A stretch of 36,107 bases of DNA from Chlamydiales bacterium (GCA_031292375.1 JARLHF010000068.1:1-36107), one strand, 5' to 3'. Shown: positions 1 through 11,689, counted from the first letter of the stretch. Notes: generated by a model not told the origin, from the letters alone. Made by a program: numbers and translations.

Positions 1-130
1 CATCGCCCTAGGAACGATATGATTTGCAGGGTGAAACCCTGCGTTATAATAGCCTAGGGCATCGCCCTAGGAACGATATGATTTGCAGGGTGAAACCCTG
101 CGTTATAATAGCCTAGGGCATCGCCCTAGG
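1..130. repeat. 59-bp tandem palindromic intergenic repeat
   Basis: Two identical 59-bp units (1-59 and 60-118) are followed by the first 12 bases of a third (119-130). Each unit carries a perfect hairpin GCAGGGT-gaa-ACCCTGC. The unit junctions form a second perfect palindrome, CCTAGGGC-atc-GCCCTAGG, so the array alternates two stem-loops. It starts 28 bases past the rpoC stop, and a further CCTAGGG arm follows at about 141-148. It has no coding capacity and no T-tract typical of a simple terminator. It probably extends beyond the left window edge. The sequence looks like a mobile REP-type intergenic repeat; that classification is an inference. Confidence 0.9.
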
Positions 131-157
131 TGGCATTCTCCCTAGGGGGCGAATACT

Positions 158-3100
158 TTAAGCCGTGAAGTCAAAAAGGAGTTCATCATCCAGGTCAAGC
201 TCGCTAAGTTTGCGAACTTCGCGGTAGCGCTCAAAGCCTGTACCACTTGGAATGATTTGTCCCATAATAATGCTCTCCTTATGACCTCTTCGAAGGTCTT
301 TCTTACCACCACAAGCAGCGTCTGTAAGGACGCGTGTTGTATCTTGGAAGGAAGCTGCTGACATGAATGACTCTGTTGCCAAAGAAGCTTTCGTAATACC
401 AAGAAGCACAGGAGCTGCTTGCGCAGGCTTACCGCCCTCCTCAATGACCTTACGATTTTCTTCGTAAAATTCTTTCTTAGTCACCTCTTCACCAAAGAGC
501 AGAGTTGTATCACCTGGGTCAAGAACACGCACTTTTTGCAGCATCTGACGCACAATAATTTCAATGTGCTTATCATTGATGTCCACACCTTGAAGACGAT
601 ACACTTCTTGCACTTGGTTTACTAAGTACTTTTGAAGTTCTCTTACACCGCAAATATCAAGTATTTCATGTGGCACAACAAGGCCATCTGTAAGCTGTTG
701 TCCTTTTATTACGTGATCGCCCCTTTGAACAATCAAGTGCTTAGTAATATGATGTTCCTCTTCCATACCAGACACTTCGTCGACGACAACTACAATACGT
801 TTGTTTTTCTGAACACCTCTGAAATCAATAACACCATCAATTTTAGCAATCTCTGCTGCATCTTTTGGCTTACGTGCTTCAAAAAGCTCAGCAACACGAG
901 GAAGGCCTCCAGTGATGTCTTTTGTTTTGATTGCACCACGTGGCAGTCTTGCAAGTAAGCGCCCTGCTGACACATGTTGTCCCTCAGATACAGAAATGAT
1001 CGCACTTGATGGGATCGCATAAGTTCCAACAAGTTCAGTGCAGTCTTTATCAGCGTAAATTACAATCTGAGGATGAAGTTCCCCTCTATGTTGCTTTACA
1101 ACTAACTCAACTTGTCCTGTTTGCTTGTTAACATCTCTTTCTGTTGAGATACCCTCTACTAAGTCTTCATATTTAACATAACCTGGTCTATCGCAAATGA
1201 TCGGAATATTATGTTGCTCACACTCAGCAACTTTTGTTCCCACTTTAACATGAGAGCCATCTGGCAATAAAATCTTAGTGCCCAGTTCTGCAGAAAACGT
1301 CTGTAAAGGCTCTATGGACTTAGTTCTTAGAAGCTTCTTATACTCTTCTAACGTTCTCTGTTCATCTTTTACAATATGTAAAAGACCATTTTTATTGAGA
1401 ACTAACCAGTGCCCCTCTTCATTTTCAACGGTGCGCAAATCTGTATAGATTAAGACACCCGCTTCTTCTGTGATAAGCTCTGGAGATAGTCCTGCAGATG
1501 CAATACCACCCAAGTGGAATGTACGCATTGTAAGCTGAGTTCCTGGCTCACCAATTGACTGTGCACCAATAATACCAACAGCCTCTCCAAGCCCTACATT
1601 TCTTCCATTTGCAAGATTCAAGCCGTAACATTTAGCACAGACACCTCTCTTACTTTCACAAGTAAGAACTGAGCGAATTTTGACAAGCTCAATACCAGAG
1701 TCATCAACAGCCTCTGCTTGAATCACCGTCAATGTATCCCCACTCTTTGCAAGCAATTTTGTCTTATCACCTGGCAAATAAATGTCGTCACAAAGTGTTC
1801 TTCCAAAAATTCTATCTTTGAGAGGAAGAAGCTCTTCTTGACCTTGCTTAATCGCAGAGACTTCAATACCATTGAGAGTACCGCAGTCCTCTTCCATGAT
1901 AATCACATCTTGAGCTACATCCACAAGTCTTCTTGTAAGGTAACCAGAGTCAGCTGTTTTAAGAGCTGTATCGGCAAGACCCTTACGAGCACCGTGAGAA
2001 GAAATAAAGTATTCAAGTACTGTCAATCCCTCTCTAAAATTAGAGGTAATAGGTGACTCAATAATTTCTCCCGATGGATTTGCCATCAAACCACGAAGCG
2101 CACCAAGCTGCTTAATCTGAGATTTGTTACCCCTTGCACCAGAGTCCATCATTAAGAACAATGGATTAAGCTTGCAATCCTCAACACCTGATATTAATTT
2201 AAACAATTCTTCTGATAATACATCAGAAACTTCTGTCCAAATGCTAATCGTCTTAGAGTGACGCTCACCATCTGTAATAATACCATCTTCATATTGCTTT
2301 TTAACAATAGCAACTTTCTTATGAGCCGCTTCTAAAACTGCTACCTTAGTAGGCGGTATGCGCACATCGCAAATACCCATAGAAAGAGCTGCTTTTGTAG
2401 CTTCTGCAAAACCTAAATTCTTTAAGTTATCCAAGAAACGCACTGTTGCCTCAAGACCTACTTTTTTGTAGCATTCGAGTACAAGTTGACTCATGCGTTT
2501 TTTAGGAAGGCTGTAATTTTGAAAACCAAGTTCTTTTGGAACAATTGTGTTAAACACAACTCTTCCTGGAGTAGTTTCAATGATACCATTTTCCAAGCGC
2601 AACTTTATCTTTTCATGGATATGTAAACCCCTTCCAAGGTCTTCTACTCTAGAATATAGGCCCTTTTTCAAAGGCGCCGTTTCTAAAAAGCCTCCTGCTG
2701 CAGACAGCGCTAATAAAACCTCTTCTGTATCTCTAAAAACCTTAGTTTTTAGACCATGCTCTTCTGGTAGGTAGAGAGGGTCAAGCATAAGATAATAAAG
2801 ACCAAGTGTCATATCTTGTGAGGGAACCGCAACAGGTTTACCAGATGATGGTAAGAAAATGTTGTCAGGCGCCATCATCAATAATTTTGCTTCCAACTGG
2901 GCTTCTACAGAGAGTGGCACGTGAACTGCCATTTGGTCTCCGTCAAAGTCCGCATTAAAAGCCGTACATACGAGAGGATGGATACGAAGTGCTTTACCTT
3001 CAATAAGTACAGGCTCAAACGCTTGAATACCCAGTCTATGAAGCGTAGGTGCCCTGTTTAACAGCACTGGGTGACCCTTAATAACGTCTTCAAGAACATC

Positions 3101-4444
3101 CCAAACCTCTGGAGCCTTTCTTTGAATCATCTTCTTTGCAGAGCGAATTGTATAGACATAATTTAAGTCTTTTAAACGCTTTACAATAAAGGGCTCAAAT
3201 AGCTCTAAAGCCATCTCTTTTGGTAGACCAAACTGATTGAACTTAAGCTCAGGACCTACGATAATCACAGAACGGCCAGAATAGTCAACGCGCTTTCCAA
3301 GCAAGTTCTGGCGGAAACGCCCTTGCTTACCTTTTAGCATCTCTGACAATGATTTTAGAGGACGATTGCCAGCACCCATCACAGGATGGCCATGTCTTCC
3401 ATTGTCAAACAAGGCATCCACAGCCTCTTGTAACATTCTCTTTTCATTGCGAACAATCACATCAGGCGTCTTAAGCTTCAAAATAGCCTTAAGACGATTA
3501 TTGCGGTTGATGACGCGTCTGTATAGGTCGTTCAAGTCAGATGTTGCAAACCTTCCGCCATCTAGGGGAACAAGTGGTCTTAAATCAGGTGGAATCACAG
3601 GAACTTGGTCCATGACCATCCACTCGGGCTTATTTGGAGAAGAAACAAGGCTCTCAACGATTTTTAAACGCTTTGCAAGCTTCATCCTTGCTTGCATCGA
3701 TTTTGTTTTGCGCAACTTATCTTTCAGCTCAAAAAGAAGAGCTTGAAGATCTTCTCTTTGCAAAAGATCATGAATTGCCTCACCACCCATCTTTGCAACG
3801 AAAGCATCACGTCCCCATTTTTCTTGGGCTTCTCGATACTGAACATCGTTAAGCAACTGCTTTTTCTCAAGTTCTGTATGCTTAGGATCAACAACAATAT
3901 ACTCTTCGTAGTAAATCACTCTCTCAAGATCTGCAGAAGACATGCCCAGAATATTTCCAATCCTCGATGGCATCGTCTTAAAGAACCAGATATGCACGAC
4001 AGGCACTGCAAGCTCAATGTGGGCCATGCGCTCTCTTCTTACTTTAGAAAGAGTAACTTCAACACCGCATCTATCACAGACTATGCCCTTGTGCTTGATC
4101 TTCTTGTACTTACCGCAAGCGCATTCCCAATCCTTAGTCGGACCAAAGATTTTTTCACAAAAAAGGCCGCCCTTTTCTGGCTTGAATGTACGATAGTTGA
4201 TCGTTTCTGGTTTCTTAATTTCACCCCTTGACCACTGATCACGAATTACAGAATCAGAAGCAATGGATATCGTTAACATATCAAATTGAGCTTCCTGCAA
4301 TTCATCATCAGGACCCATATGATGGTTGTGATGTGAACCTCTTCGCTTTTCAAATCTGTCCTCAGCACCAGCATCTAACGATGCTTTTTTGCTACCAGAC
4401 TTTTTATGTTGGACATCATGGTGATCGTCGAACGTCCCTACCAT
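158..4444 (-). CDS. rpoC: DNA-directed RNA polymerase subunit beta'
   Basis: This is the largest subunit of RNA polymerase; with beta it forms the catalytic cleft. The 1428-residue product matches chlamydial RpoC along its length. Visible landmarks are the N-terminal zinc-binding cysteines C108, C110, C123 and C126, the catalytic Mg motif NADFDGDQ at 497-504, and the second zinc cluster [11 protein letters not shown] in the C-terminal half. The ATG at 4442-4444 has an AGGAG about 8 bases upstream. Only 13 bases separate it from the rpoB stop, so the two are co-transcribed. The product is about 30 residues longer than the Chlamydia protein as I remember it. The extra part is a charged, histidine-rich N-terminus (residues 1-50, with HH pairs at 8-9, 38-39 and 41-42). 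The start is well supported by its ribosome binding site, so the extension is probably real. Confidence 0.98.
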   Translation of the reverse strand: MVGTFDDHHDVQHKKSGSKKASLDAGAEDRFEKRRGSHHNHHMGPDDELQEAQFDMLTISIASDSVIRDQWSRGEIKKPETINYRTFKPEKGGLFCEKIFGPTKDWECACGKYKKIKHKGIVCDRCGVEVTLSKVRRERMAHIELAVPVVHIWFFKTMPSRIGNILGMSSADLERVIYYEEYIVVDPKHTELEKKQLLNDVQYREAQEKWGRDAFVAKMGGEAIHDLLQREDLQALLFELKDKLRKTKSMQARMKLAKRLKIVESLVSSPNKPEWMVMDQVPVIPPDLRPLVPLDGGRFATSDLNDLYRRVINRNNRLKAILKLKTPDVIVRNEKRMLQEAVDALFDNGRHGHPVMGAGNRPLKSLSEMLKGKQGRFRQNLLGKRVDYSGRSVIIVGPELKFNQFGLPKEMALELFEPFIVKRLKDLNYVYTIRSAKKMIQRKAPEVWDVLEDVIKGHPVLLNRAPTLHRLGIQAFEPVLIEGKALRIHPLVCTAFNADFDGDQMAVHVPLSVEAQLEAKLLMMAPDNIFLPSSGKPVAVPSQDMTLGLYYLMLDPLYLPEEHGLKTKVFRDTEEVLLALSAAGGFLETAPLKKGLYSRVEDLGRGLHIHEKIKLRLENGIIETTPGRVVFNTIVPKELGFQNYSLPKKRMSQLVLECYKKVGLEATVRFLDNLKNLGFAEATKAALSMGICDVRIPPTKVAVLEAAHKKVAIVKKQYEDGIITDGERHSKTISIWTEVSDVLSEELFKLISGVEDCKLNPLFLMMDSGARGNKSQIKQLGALRGLMANPSGEIIESPITSNFREGLTVLEYFISSHGARKGLADTALKTADSGYLTRRLVDVAQDVIIMEEDCGTLNGIEVSAIKQGQEELLPLKDRIFGRTLCDDIYLPGDKTKLLAKSGDTLTVIQAEAVDDSGIELVKIRSVLTCESKRGVCAKCYGLNLANGRNVGLGEAVGIIGAQSIGEPGTQLTMRTFHLGGIASAGLSPELITEEAGVLIYTDLRTVENEEGHWLVLNKNGLLHIVKDEQRTLEEYKKLLRTKSIEPLQTFSAELGTKILLPDGSHVKVGTKVAECEQHNIPIICDRPGYVKYEDLVEGISTERDVNKQTGQVELVVKQHRGELHPQIVIYADKDCTELVGTYAIPSSAIISVSEGQHVSAGRLLARLPRGAIKTKDITGGLPRVAELFEARKPKDAAEIAKIDGVIDFRGVQKNKRIVVVVDEVSGMEEEHHITKHLIVQRGDHVIKGQQLTDGLVVPHEILDICGVRELQKYLVNQVQEVYRLQGVDINDKHIEIIVRQMLQKVRVLDPGDTTLLFGEEVTKKEFYEENRKVIEEGGKPAQAAPVLLGITKASLATESFMSAASFQDTTRVLTDAACGGKKDLRRGHKESIIMGQIIPSGTGFERYREVRKLSELDLDDELLFDFTA

Positions 4445-4457
4445 TTTCTTCTCCTAA

Positions 4458-7400
4458 TTACAATGAAACAGTCTTTTCCTCTTGAACGCTCTTCAAACGA
4501 ACATCCAAGCCAAGCCCCTGCATTTCTTTTACAAGTACATTAAACGAGGCAGGAATACCGGCCTTCAAAGAGTTTTCTCCTTTAACAATCGACTCATAGA
4601 TCCAAGTACGACCAGCAACATCATCTGACTTAACAGTCAACATCTCCTGTAACAGGTGTGCAGCTCCATAAGCTTCAAGTGCCCACACCTCCATCTCTCC
4701 AAAACGCTGACCACCCATCTGAGCTTTACCGCCAAGGGGTTGTTGCGTAACAAGAGAATAAGGACCGATAGAACGTGCGTGAATCTTATCGGCAACCAAG
4801 TGACTAAGTTTGAGCATATAGATATAGCCAACTACAACCTTGTTATCGAAACGCTCACCATTTCGTCCATCGTAAAGATAGCTCTTGCCATCTACTGGCA
4901 AACCTTGTTCTGCCATCATCTCCCAAATTTTATCTTCTGGGAAGCCCTCAAAAACTGGACTCTTAACATAGATACCAGCCTTTTTAGCTGCATAACCAAG
5001 GTGCGTTTCAAGCAGTTGTCCCATGTTCATACGAGAAGGCACACCCAAAGGATTCAATATAATCTCAACAGATTGACCAGTACCCAAGAATGGCATGTCA
5101 GCTTCAGGAACAATCTTGGAAACAACCCCTTTGTTACCGTGACGTCCAGCCATCTTATCACCCACTTGTAGCTTACGCTTAGAAGCAATATACACTTTTA
5201 CCTGTCTAATAATTCCAGGATCTAAGTCTGTATCACCTTTACGCATAAACTCAACTTCAGTTTTCTGCTGCTGTTCAAGGGTTTGTACTGCAACTTCGTA
5301 GTCCAGAAGAATTTTACGAAGTGCCATATACACTTCATTTTCTGGCATAATTAAATCTTCTGCATTTTGCAATTCGATCGTTTCTATATACTCTTGTGTA
5401 ATGAGTACAGCCTCAGGAACTAGCACTTCGGCAGTTTTCCTCTGAACGATTGCTCCAGGTGCAGCCTCATCTAACAAAAGAGCTCCCAAGCGTTCATGTC
5501 TTTCAATTTGCAATTCGAAAAGACGCGCTCTGTACTCTTTTTGCATATCTTTTAAACGGCTCGCTTCTTCAACAAGTTCATCATCCGTTTTAGAAAGGCG
5601 ATCTCTTCTACTAAAGACTTTGACATCCATAACGACCCCTTCAGTTCCAGGAGGGACTGTAAGCGATGCATCCTTGACATCTGCAGCTTTTTCACCAAAA
5701 ATGGCTCTTAAAAGTCTCTCTTCAGGCGCAAGCTCCGTTTCTGATTTTGGTGTAATCTTGCCAACTAGGATATCCCCTGGTTTAACTTCAGCACCAATAC
5801 GGATAATTCCGTCTTCTCCCAAATTTGCAAGCGCTTCTTCGGAAACATTAGGAATATCTCTTGTGATCTCTTCCTTACCAAGCTTAGTATCACGAGCAGT
5901 AAGCTCGAACTCTTCGATATAGATAGAGGTATAGTAATCTTCACGAAGCAACTTTTCAGATATAAGGATCGCATCCTCATAGTTGTAACCACACCATGGC
6001 ATAAAAGCTACAAGAGCATTTTTTCCAAGAGCGATCTCGCCTCTATCTGTTGCAGGTCCATCTGCAATCACATCCCCTGCTTGAACCTCATCCCCAACAA
6101 AGCAAAGTGGTTGTTGATTAATGCATGTTCCAGAGTTTGAGCGTAAAAACTTCTTCAAATGATAAGTCTTCTTATCGACAGGATTTACTTTTGGAGATAT
6201 GACAATTTTAAAACCATCGACATACTCAACAACTCCATCTTCCTGTGCAATAACCACAGCTCCAGAATCCCTAGCAGCCCTTGCTTCCAAGCCTGTACCT
6301 ACAACCGGAGAATCCGTTTTTAACAAAGGAACTGCCTGACGCTGCATATTCGATCCCATCAAAGCTCTGTTGGCATCATCATGCTCTAAAAAGGGTATTA
6401 AGCCCGTAACAATAGAAACAAGTTGTTTTGGAGATACATCCATGTGAGTCACACGAGCACTATCTACATCAATAAACTCACCTTTATAGTGGACCAGCAC
6501 CGAGGGCTCTGCAAACATATTGTACTTGTCAAGTGGTGCTGATGCTTGAGCTACAACACAACGCTCTTCAAGATCCGCTGTCATGTATTCGATCTCATCT
6601 GTAACTACCCCTTCTTTTACAATACGATAAGGTGTTTCAATAAAACCAAACTCATTAATCTTTGCAAAAGCAGACAATGAAGTGATCAAACCAATGTTTG
6701 GACCTTCTGGTGTTTCAATAGGACAAATACGCCCATAGTGACTTGTATGAACGTCACGTACTTCAAAACCTGCTCTGTCTCGGTTTAGACCACCTGGTCC
6801 TAGAGAAGATAGACGCCTTTTATGCGTAAGTTCTGCAACAGGATTATTTTGATCCATAAATTGCGATAATTGTGATCTTCCAAAAAAGTCCTTTAAGACC
6901 CCAGCAAGCCCTTTTGCACTAACAATCTTTCCTGGAGTAAGCGTATCAGAAGAGAAATCAAAGAGATTCATACGTTCTCTAATAATTCTTTCCATACGCG
7001 CAAGACCAACTCTGCACTGATTTTGGATAAGTTCACCCACAGATCTAACTCGTCTGTTGGCAAGATGATCGATGTCATCAATGTTGGCATTTTCATCGCC
7101 CTTCTTTAGACGAACTAAATACTTTAATGCACCAATCACATCTTCTTTTTTCAATGTAACAATCTTAAGCTCTTCCTCATTCACATCAAAATCGAGCTTT
7201 CGATTCAACTTATAACGTCCCACACGACCTAAATTGTAACGTTTAGGATCAAAGAAAAGCCGCATAATTGCAGATCTGGCATTTGCAATCGTTGCAGGTT
7301 CACCTGGACGAATTTTTCTATAAAAATCTTTTAATGCAGACTCATAGGAATCTGTTGTATCCTTAGCAAGCATCTTAATGATAGGACTGGTCTCATCAGC

Positions 7401-8237
7401 ATCTTCAGCAATACGCACAACACCGATACCTGCATCCATCATTCGCTTTAACATTGCAGTTGTAAGCTTTTCTCCAGCTTTTCCAAAGATTACATTACTT
7501 TCTTCATCAATAACATCTTCTGCTAGGATCTTTCCAACAAGCTTCACAAAGTCTTTTTCAGATTTAAACTTAATCTTGCAAGTACTAAAGAACTCTTCGA
7601 TAATATCAGCATCTGTTGAATATCCCAAGGTCCTAATAAATGTAGTCGCTAATATTTTTCTGCGCCGTTTTTTACGATCTATATAGATGTAAACAAGGTC
7701 ATTAATATCAAAAGAAGCTTCTAACCAACTTCCTCTGTAGGGAATCATGCGGAAAGAATAAAGCGTAATCCCTTTTGCATGTCGTTCTTGTTCAAAAGAA
7801 ATACCAGGAGATCTGTGCAATTGCGAAACAACAACACGCTCAGCACCATTAATGACAAAAGTACCTTTTTCTGTCATAACAGGTAGCGTACCCATGTACA
7901 CTTCTTCTTCTTTAATTCCGGTCTCATCAGTCAAGCGAAACTTCACTTTGAGAGTAACATTGTAGGTAATCCCACGACGTATACATTCTTCAGGTGTATA
8001 TTTCGGAACGCCTAAATTATAGGACAAAAATTCTAGTACAGTTTTTTCATCGTAAGACTTTATAGGAAAAACTTCAGTAAAGACTTCTTGCAGACCTAAA
8101 TTTTCACGTTCATCCGCAAACCTGTCTGCCTGCAGAAACTGATTATACGATTTGATTTGGACTTCTATCAAATTAGGTAGATCAATGATCTCTTCCTTTT
8201 CGATGAATCCGACCCTTTGAGGTGGTCTTTTAAGCAT
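4458..8237 (-). CDS. rpoB: DNA-directed RNA polymerase subunit beta
   Basis: This is the second large catalytic subunit of RNA polymerase (1259 residues), with strong similarity to chlamydial RpoB throughout. The rifampicin-binding segment is intact: [12 protein letters not shown] followed by [13 protein letters not shown], with Asp, His and Ser at the positions equivalent to E. coli 516, 526 and 531. The C-terminal [20 protein letters not shown] motif is present. The ATG at 8235-8237 fits the chlamydial N-terminus. A 184-base spacer with a long hairpin separates the gene from rplL, and rpoC follows after 13 bases. Sequence alone therefore predicts a rifampicin-sensitive enzyme. Confidence 0.98.
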   Translation of the reverse strand: MLKRPPQRVGFIEKEEIIDLPNLIEVQIKSYNQFLQADRFADERENLGLQEVFTEVFPIKSYDEKTVLEFLSYNLGVPKYTPEECIRRGITYNVTLKVKFRLTDETGIKEEEVYMGTLPVMTEKGTFVINGAERVVVSQLHRSPGISFEQERHAKGITLYSFRMIPYRGSWLEASFDINDLVYIYIDRKKRRRKILATTFIRTLGYSTDADIIEEFFSTCKIKFKSEKDFVKLVGKILAEDVIDEESNVIFGKAGEKLTTAMLKRMMDAGIGVVRIAEDADETSPIIKMLAKDTTDSYESALKDFYRKIRPGEPATIANARSAIMRLFFDPKRYNLGRVGRYKLNRKLDFDVNEEELKIVTLKKEDVIGALKYLVRLKKGDENANIDDIDHLANRRVRSVGELIQNQCRVGLARMERIIRERMNLFDFSSDTLTPGKIVSAKGLAGVLKDFFGRSQLSQFMDQNNPVAELTHKRRLSSLGPGGLNRDRAGFEVRDVHTSHYGRICPIETPEGPNIGLITSLSAFAKINEFGFIETPYRIVKEGVVTDEIEYMTADLEERCVVAQASAPLDKYNMFAEPSVLVHYKGEFIDVDSARVTHMDVSPKQLVSIVTGLIPFLEHDDANRALMGSNMQRQAVPLLKTDSPVVGTGLEARAARDSGAVVIAQEDGVVEYVDGFKIVISPKVNPVDKKTYHLKKFLRSNSGTCINQQPLCFVGDEVQAGDVIADGPATDRGEIALGKNALVAFMPWCGYNYEDAILISEKLLREDYYTSIYIEEFELTARDTKLGKEEITRDIPNVSEEALANLGEDGIIRIGAEVKPGDILVGKITPKSETELAPEERLLRAIFGEKAADVKDASLTVPPGTEGVVMDVKVFSRRDRLSKTDDELVEEASRLKDMQKEYRARLFELQIERHERLGALLLDEAAPGAIVQRKTAEVLVPEAVLITQEYIETIELQNAEDLIMPENEVYMALRKILLDYEVAVQTLEQQQKTEVEFMRKGDTDLDPGIIRQVKVYIASKRKLQVGDKMAGRHGNKGVVSKIVPEADMPFLGTGQSVEIILNPLGVPSRMNMGQLLETHLGYAAKKAGIYVKSPVFEGFPEDKIWEMMAEQGLPVDGKSYLYDGRNGERFDNKVVVGYIYMLKLSHLVADKIHARSIGPYSLVTQQPLGGKAQMGGQRFGEMEVWALEAYGAAHLLQEMLTVKSDDVAGRTWIYESIVKGENSLKAGIPASFNVLVKEMQGLGLDVRLKSVQEEKTVSL

Positions 8238-8287
8238 GACGAAAGGTCCCCTATGACGGCTGGTTTGAATAGATTGATATTAACAAA

Positions 8288-8335
8288 GGGTACTAGTAGT
8301 GCCTATCCATTTTACTGAACGCCCTACTGGTACCC
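8288..8335 (-). promoter_or_regulatory. Hairpin in the rplL-rpoB spacer
   Basis: Arms 8288-8299 and 8324-8335 form a 12-bp stem with one non-Watson-Crick position (C-A in the minus-strand RNA) around a 24-base loop. It lies in the only long spacer of the operon. In E. coli the rplL-rpoB spacer holds a partial terminator and an RNase III site that lower rpoBC expression relative to the ribosomal proteins. A similar role here is inferred from position. No T-tract follows, which argues for processing rather than simple termination. Confidence 0.5.
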
Positions 8336-8421
8336 AAGACTTAAGTTATGGCTAGCTTAATTTTTAACAGAAACAATCTGTGCTAAAATAAAAGTTAACC
8401 ATAAGTTGCAACCTTAAATGA

Positions 8422-8808
8422 TTATAAACCCTTCATCGTTGCTTTTGCGCCAGCCGCAACTAATTTCTTAACAATATCTTCTGCTTCTGCCTTTGCAACT
8501 CCTGTCTTAACAACTTTTGGAGCTCCCTCAACAAGATCTTTCGCTTCTTTTAAGCCAAGACCTGTCAATTCACGGATCACCTTAATTGCGCCAATTTTTT
8601 TATCAGCAGGACATTCTTCCAGACTTGCTTCAAATTCAGTTGCTTCCGCAGCTGCTGGTGCTGCTGCACCTTGTGCAGGAGCTGCTGCAACTGCAACTGC
8701 TGCTGCCGCTGCTTTTACGCCCCATTTTTCTTCCAAAGCTACTTTTAGCTCGGACATTTCTAGTACTGTTAACTTACTAAGTGCTTCAACAAGTGCTTGT
8801 TTTTCCAC
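8422..8808 (-). CDS. rplL: 50S ribosomal protein L7/L12
   Basis: This is the multi-copy stalk protein that recruits translational GTPases to the 50S subunit. The product is 128 residues, normal for the family. It has the N-terminal dimerisation/L10-binding segment (about 1-35), an alanine-rich hinge (about 33-60) and the C-terminal factor-binding domain with [17 protein letters not shown]. The frame requires a GTG start at 8806-8808, preceded by AGAGG at good spacing; the overlapping ATG two bases upstream is out of frame. It lies 50 bases downstream of rplJ. Confidence 0.97.
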   Translation of the reverse strand: MEKQALVEALSKLTVLEMSELKVALEEKWGVKAAAAAVAVAAAPAQGAAAPAAAEATEFEASLEECPADKKIGAIKVIRELTGLGLKEAKDLVEGAPKVVKTGVAKAEAEDIVKKLVAAGAKATMKGL

Positions 8809-8858
8809 ATTTACCTCTTTAAATTTGCAAGATATTTTGATAATGAACTTTTTTTGTC

Positions 8859-9374
8859 TTAAGAGCTTTGCTGGCTTTTATTATCCAAACAATAAATCAC
8901 ACTGCTCAACAAAGCCTCCATAACTGCCAGAGTCTGTGCCATTGGAGCTTCGAAAAGTCCAAGGAGCTCAGCTCTCATCTCATCTTTACCCGGTAGTTTA
9001 GAAAGCTTTTCTACATCAGCCGCATGGTAGAGTCTACCATCTAAGCGCGCGCCAATAACTTGAATTGCTTTCTCATTACTCTGACCATATTGCATAGCAA
9101 CTTTTGTAGCTTCAATCGGATCACTTTCGCTGAAAATGACGCCAATATGTCCCTCAAGGTCTTTTACATCAAGTAAAATCCCAAGAGATCCTGCAGCTTT
9201 TACAAAAACTCGCTTACGCACAACTTCTAGTTCAGCACCAACTTTTGCAAGTTCATTGCGGAAGCTACAAGATGAATTAGCCTTAAGACTTGTATACTTT
9301 GTCAAAATAAAAGAATTTGACTTATTTATTTTGCCTTTAATCTCATCTAAAAGGAGTTGTTTTTCTGCTCTCAT
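8859..9374 (-). CDS. rplJ: 50S ribosomal protein L10
   Basis: L10 anchors the L7/L12 dimers on the 50S subunit. The 171-residue product has the L10 N-terminal domain and a C-terminal helix (after about residue 135) that would bind L7/L12. The ATG at 9372-9374 is preceded by AAGGAG about 10 bases upstream, in the 16-base gap after rplA, so the genes are tightly coupled. Order and length match Chlamydia. Confidence 0.96.
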   Translation of the reverse strand: MRAEKQLLLDEIKGKINKSNSFILTKYTSLKANSSCSFRNELAKVGAELEVVRKRVFVKAAGSLGILLDVKDLEGHIGVIFSESDPIEATKVAMQYGQSNEKAIQVIGARLDGRLYHAADVEKLSKLPGKDEMRAELLGLFEAPMAQTLAVMEALLSSVIYCLDNKSQQSS

Positions 9375-9390
9375 AATCTCATCACTCCTT

Positions 9391-10089
9391 TTATGTTACA
9401 GGTAATTCAGTAGCAGCGATTCTCAAACCAGGTCCCATAGTAGAAGATACATACATTGACTGTAGGTATTGTCCCTTAGCACCAGCTGGTTTTGCACGCA
9501 ATATTGCCATTAGCAAAGCTCTGATATTCTCAACTAGATGCATTCTTTCAAAAGATATCTTACCAACAGCATTGCTAATTACTGCGTGTCTGTCTAGTTT
9601 AAATTCTACCTTTCCTGCCTGAAGCTCTTTAATCGCCTTGGCAACATCTGTTGTTACTGTACCAGCTTTGGGAGTCGGCATCAAACCTCTTGGCCCAAGT
9701 ACTTTACCCAATTTACCAACTTCTCTCATCATGTCAGGCGTTGCAATAACAGCATCAAAGTCTGTCCAACCTCCTGCAATCTGGTTGAGAAGATCGTCAT
9801 TTCCCGCATAGTCTGCGCCAGCTGCAAGGGCCTCTTGAACTTTGTCACCTCTTGCAAAAACAAGGACTCTCAAAGTTTTTCCTGTGCCATTCGGTAAGGA
9901 CACAGTCGCTCTTACTTGCTGATCGGACTTGCGCGGGTCAACACCCATTTTCAGGGAAATTTCCACAGTCTGATCAAATTTGACTGGTGGACAATTTTTT
10001 AAAATATCGATAGCGTCGTCTAATGTATAGGCTTTTTGTAAGTCTATTTTAGAGGCTATCTCCCGAATTCGTTTACTTTTACGACCCAT
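9391..10089 (-). CDS. rplA: 50S ribosomal protein L1
   Basis: L1 forms the mobile L1 stalk near the E site. The product is 232 residues, the usual length. The L1 signature is visible around residues 117-141, including [18 protein letters not shown]. It lies between rplK (66-base spacer) and rplJ (16-base spacer). L1 represses the L11 operon in E. coli by binding an L1-like mRNA site, but I could not identify such a site here. Confidence 0.97.
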   Translation of the reverse strand: MGRKSKRIREIASKIDLQKAYTLDDAIDILKNCPPVKFDQTVEISLKMGVDPRKSDQQVRATVSLPNGTGKTLRVLVFARGDKVQEALAAGADYAGNDDLLNQIAGGWTDFDAVIATPDMMREVGKLGKVLGPRGLMPTPKAGTVTTDVAKAIKELQAGKVEFKLDRHAVISNAVGKISFERMHLVENIRALLMAILRAKPAGAKGQYLQSMYVSSTMGPGLRIAATELPVT

Positions 10090-10155
10090 TAATTCTCACT
10101 GTAATTTGCATGTTTAAGACCTCAAGAAAGACCTTAAACTTGATTTACTTGTTTA

Positions 10156-10584
10156 CTATTTTCCGACAATATCGATGCCCATAGATCTTGCAGAACCCAT
10201 TACCATCTGCATCGCGGCTTCTTTGCTACGAGCATTCATGTCAACAGACTTCTTCAAGGCAATGGCCTCTACTTGACTTAAAGTCAACTTTCCAACTTTG
10301 TCACGGTTGGGAACCTTTGATCCGGATGTAACACCCGCTTCTTTCTTTATTAAACCCGTAACTGGCGGCTGTTTTGTAATAAATGCAAACGTCTTATCGG
10401 AAAAAACCTCTATAACAACAGGCAATACATCACCCGCCTTATCTTGAGTCTTAGCATTAAACTCTTTACAAAACGCCATAATATTTACACCAGCAGAACC
10501 AAGCGCAGGTCCAATTGGTGGCGCCGGGTTTGCTTTTCCGGCAGGTATTTGCAATTTGATGATCTTTACGATTTTTTTTGCCAT
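10156..10584 (-). CDS. rplK: 50S ribosomal protein L11
   Basis: L11 forms the GTPase-associated centre of the 50S subunit with 23S rRNA. The N-terminal motif [18 protein letters not shown] and the C-terminal domain are both typical. I place the start at the ATG 10582-10584 (142 residues). A GTG two codons upstream is also in frame, but the AAGGAAG ribosome binding site sits only about 3 bases from that GTG and about 9 from the ATG. The next gene upstream is nusG after a 60-base spacer. Confidence 0.96.
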   Translation of the reverse strand: MAKKIVKIIKLQIPAGKANPAPPIGPALGSAGVNIMAFCKEFNAKTQDKAGDVLPVVIEVFSDKTFAFITKQPPVTGLIKKEAGVTSGSKVPNRDKVGKLTLSQVEAIALKKSVDMNARSKEAAMQMVMGSARSMGIDIVGK

Positions 10585-10644
10585 GATCACCCACTTCCTT
10601 ATATTTTATACTTTATCTTCTTTGCGATACTTTCTTTATGACAA

Positions 10645-11193
10645 CTAGCCCAAATCTGAGTCTTCTGCAACTTCTTCAACTTGCCAGAATTCCAAATCGT
10701 CTACTCGTGTTTCTCTACCAAATATGGTTACAAGCACACTTAATCTTCCCTTATCATGGAAAACTTCAGTTACTGTTCCAACAAAATTAACAAAAACACC
10801 ATCATTAATCTTTACTCTATCGCCAATTTCAAACTTATGTTTTTGCACTACACGTTTTTTCTTATCGTCTAGATCTCTCAAAATGCTTTGAACTTCTTCT
10901 TCAGACAAAGCTGTAGGAGCCTCTCCACCAAGAAAATCAATTACTCCAGGAGTGTTCTTAACATACATCCAAGAATCATCGTTGAGCGTCATTTTTATAA
11001 GCAAATAACCTGGCCATATTCTTTTTTCAGTGATCTTTTGCTGGCCTTTTTTAACCTCAGAAACATTTTCTGTAGGTACTAGAACCTGCTCAATAAACTC
11101 ACTCATTCCACTGTTATTTCTAAAGTCTTCTAGAGATTTCTTAACTTTCTTCTCTTGTGTCGATAAAACTTGTACTACATACCAATTGTTCAT
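10645..11193 (-). CDS. nusG: Transcription termination/antitermination protein NusG
   Basis: NusG binds RNA polymerase and modulates pausing, Rho termination and coupling to the ribosome. The product has the NGN domain (from MNNWYVVQV, residues 1 to about 110) and a C-terminal KOW domain (KFEIGDRVKINDGVFVNFVG and onward). I start at the ATG 11191-11193, giving 182 residues, the chlamydial length. An in-frame TTG upstream would overlap the secE stop codon and is less likely. The ribosome binding site is weak (AAAGG, about 12 bases upstream). Confidence 0.96.
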   Translation of the reverse strand: MNNWYVVQVLSTQEKKVKKSLEDFRNNSGMSEFIEQVLVPTENVSEVKKGQQKITEKRIWPGYLLIKMTLNDDSWMYVKNTPGVIDFLGGEAPTALSEEEVQSILRDLDDKKKRVVQKHKFEIGDRVKINDGVFVNFVGTVTEVFHDKGRLSVLVTIFGRETRVDDLEFWQVEEVAEDSDLG

Positions 11194-11206
11194 TACGATT
11201 AAACCT

Positions 11207-11461
11207 TTAACCCCCAAAGAGCTTCATAAAAAGTCCCATTCCCGACAAACTGCCTTGAATGACCAGATCAATTAGATAAATAAACATTCCAAACAAAAAT
11301 GTAGCACCTACTACAACCTTTGTATAAACAGTAAGTTCGTCCTTATGAGTCCAATCAATATTCTTAAACTCTTTTTTAACATCACCAAAAAAGTGAATGA
11401 CTTTTTTGCCATCTATTTGTGCGGGCTTGGCTGAAGCCGTATTCTTTACTTCCATATTCAT
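11207..11461 (-). CDS. secE: Preprotein translocase subunit SecE
   Basis: SecE stabilises SecY in the SecYEG inner-membrane channel. The 84-residue product is the short single-span form. An N-terminal cytoplasmic amphipathic segment (VIHFFGDVKKEFKNIDWTHK) is followed by one membrane helix at about residues 46-72. The ATG at 11459-11461 has AGGGA about 5 bases upstream; an in-frame GTG just before it is too close to that site. The gene sits between tRNA-Trp and nusG, as in Chlamydia. Confidence 0.95.
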   Translation of the reverse strand: MNMEVKNTASAKPAQIDGKKVIHFFGDVKKEFKNIDWTHKDELTVYTKVVVGATFLFGMFIYLIDLVIQGSLSGMGLFMKLFGG

Positions 11462-11570
11462 CACAATCCCTGATTCGCTAAAATCTCTGTCTTAAAACTC
11501 TACATTAAAAGTTATCAATTAACGCAAAAAAGGCGCAAAAAAGCGCAAAAAAGAAATGCAAAAAACTTTT

Positions 11571-11643
11571 CGAGTGCGGAGGGATTTGAACCCCCGACCG
11601 GCGACTTTGGAGATCGCTGCTCTACCAGCTGAGCTACACACCC
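11571..11643 (-). tRNA. tRNA-Trp (CCA anticodon)
   Basis: A full cloverleaf of 73 nt can be drawn on the minus strand. The acceptor GGGTGTG pairs with CGCACTC (two G-U pairs), the D stem is GCTC/GAGC, the anticodon stem is GCGAT/GTCGC, and the T arm contains GGTTCAAAT. The anticodon loop CTCCAAA gives anticodon CCA. The discriminator is G and no 3' CCA is encoded. It lies between tuf and secE, its normal chlamydial position, and is probably processed from the operon transcript. Confidence 0.95.
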
Positions 11644-11689
11644 AATATGCACCGGAACCCATAAAAATTTATGGGTTCCAACATTTACT

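Noticed and set aside
1-130. CRISPR array
   Set aside because: The repeat is contiguous with no variable spacers; the whole 59-bp unit is identical, so it is a simple tandem repeat.
419-4231. Several plus-strand reading frames across rpoC
   Set aside because: They are antisense to strongly conserved rpoC codons, resemble no protein family and lack ribosome binding sites.
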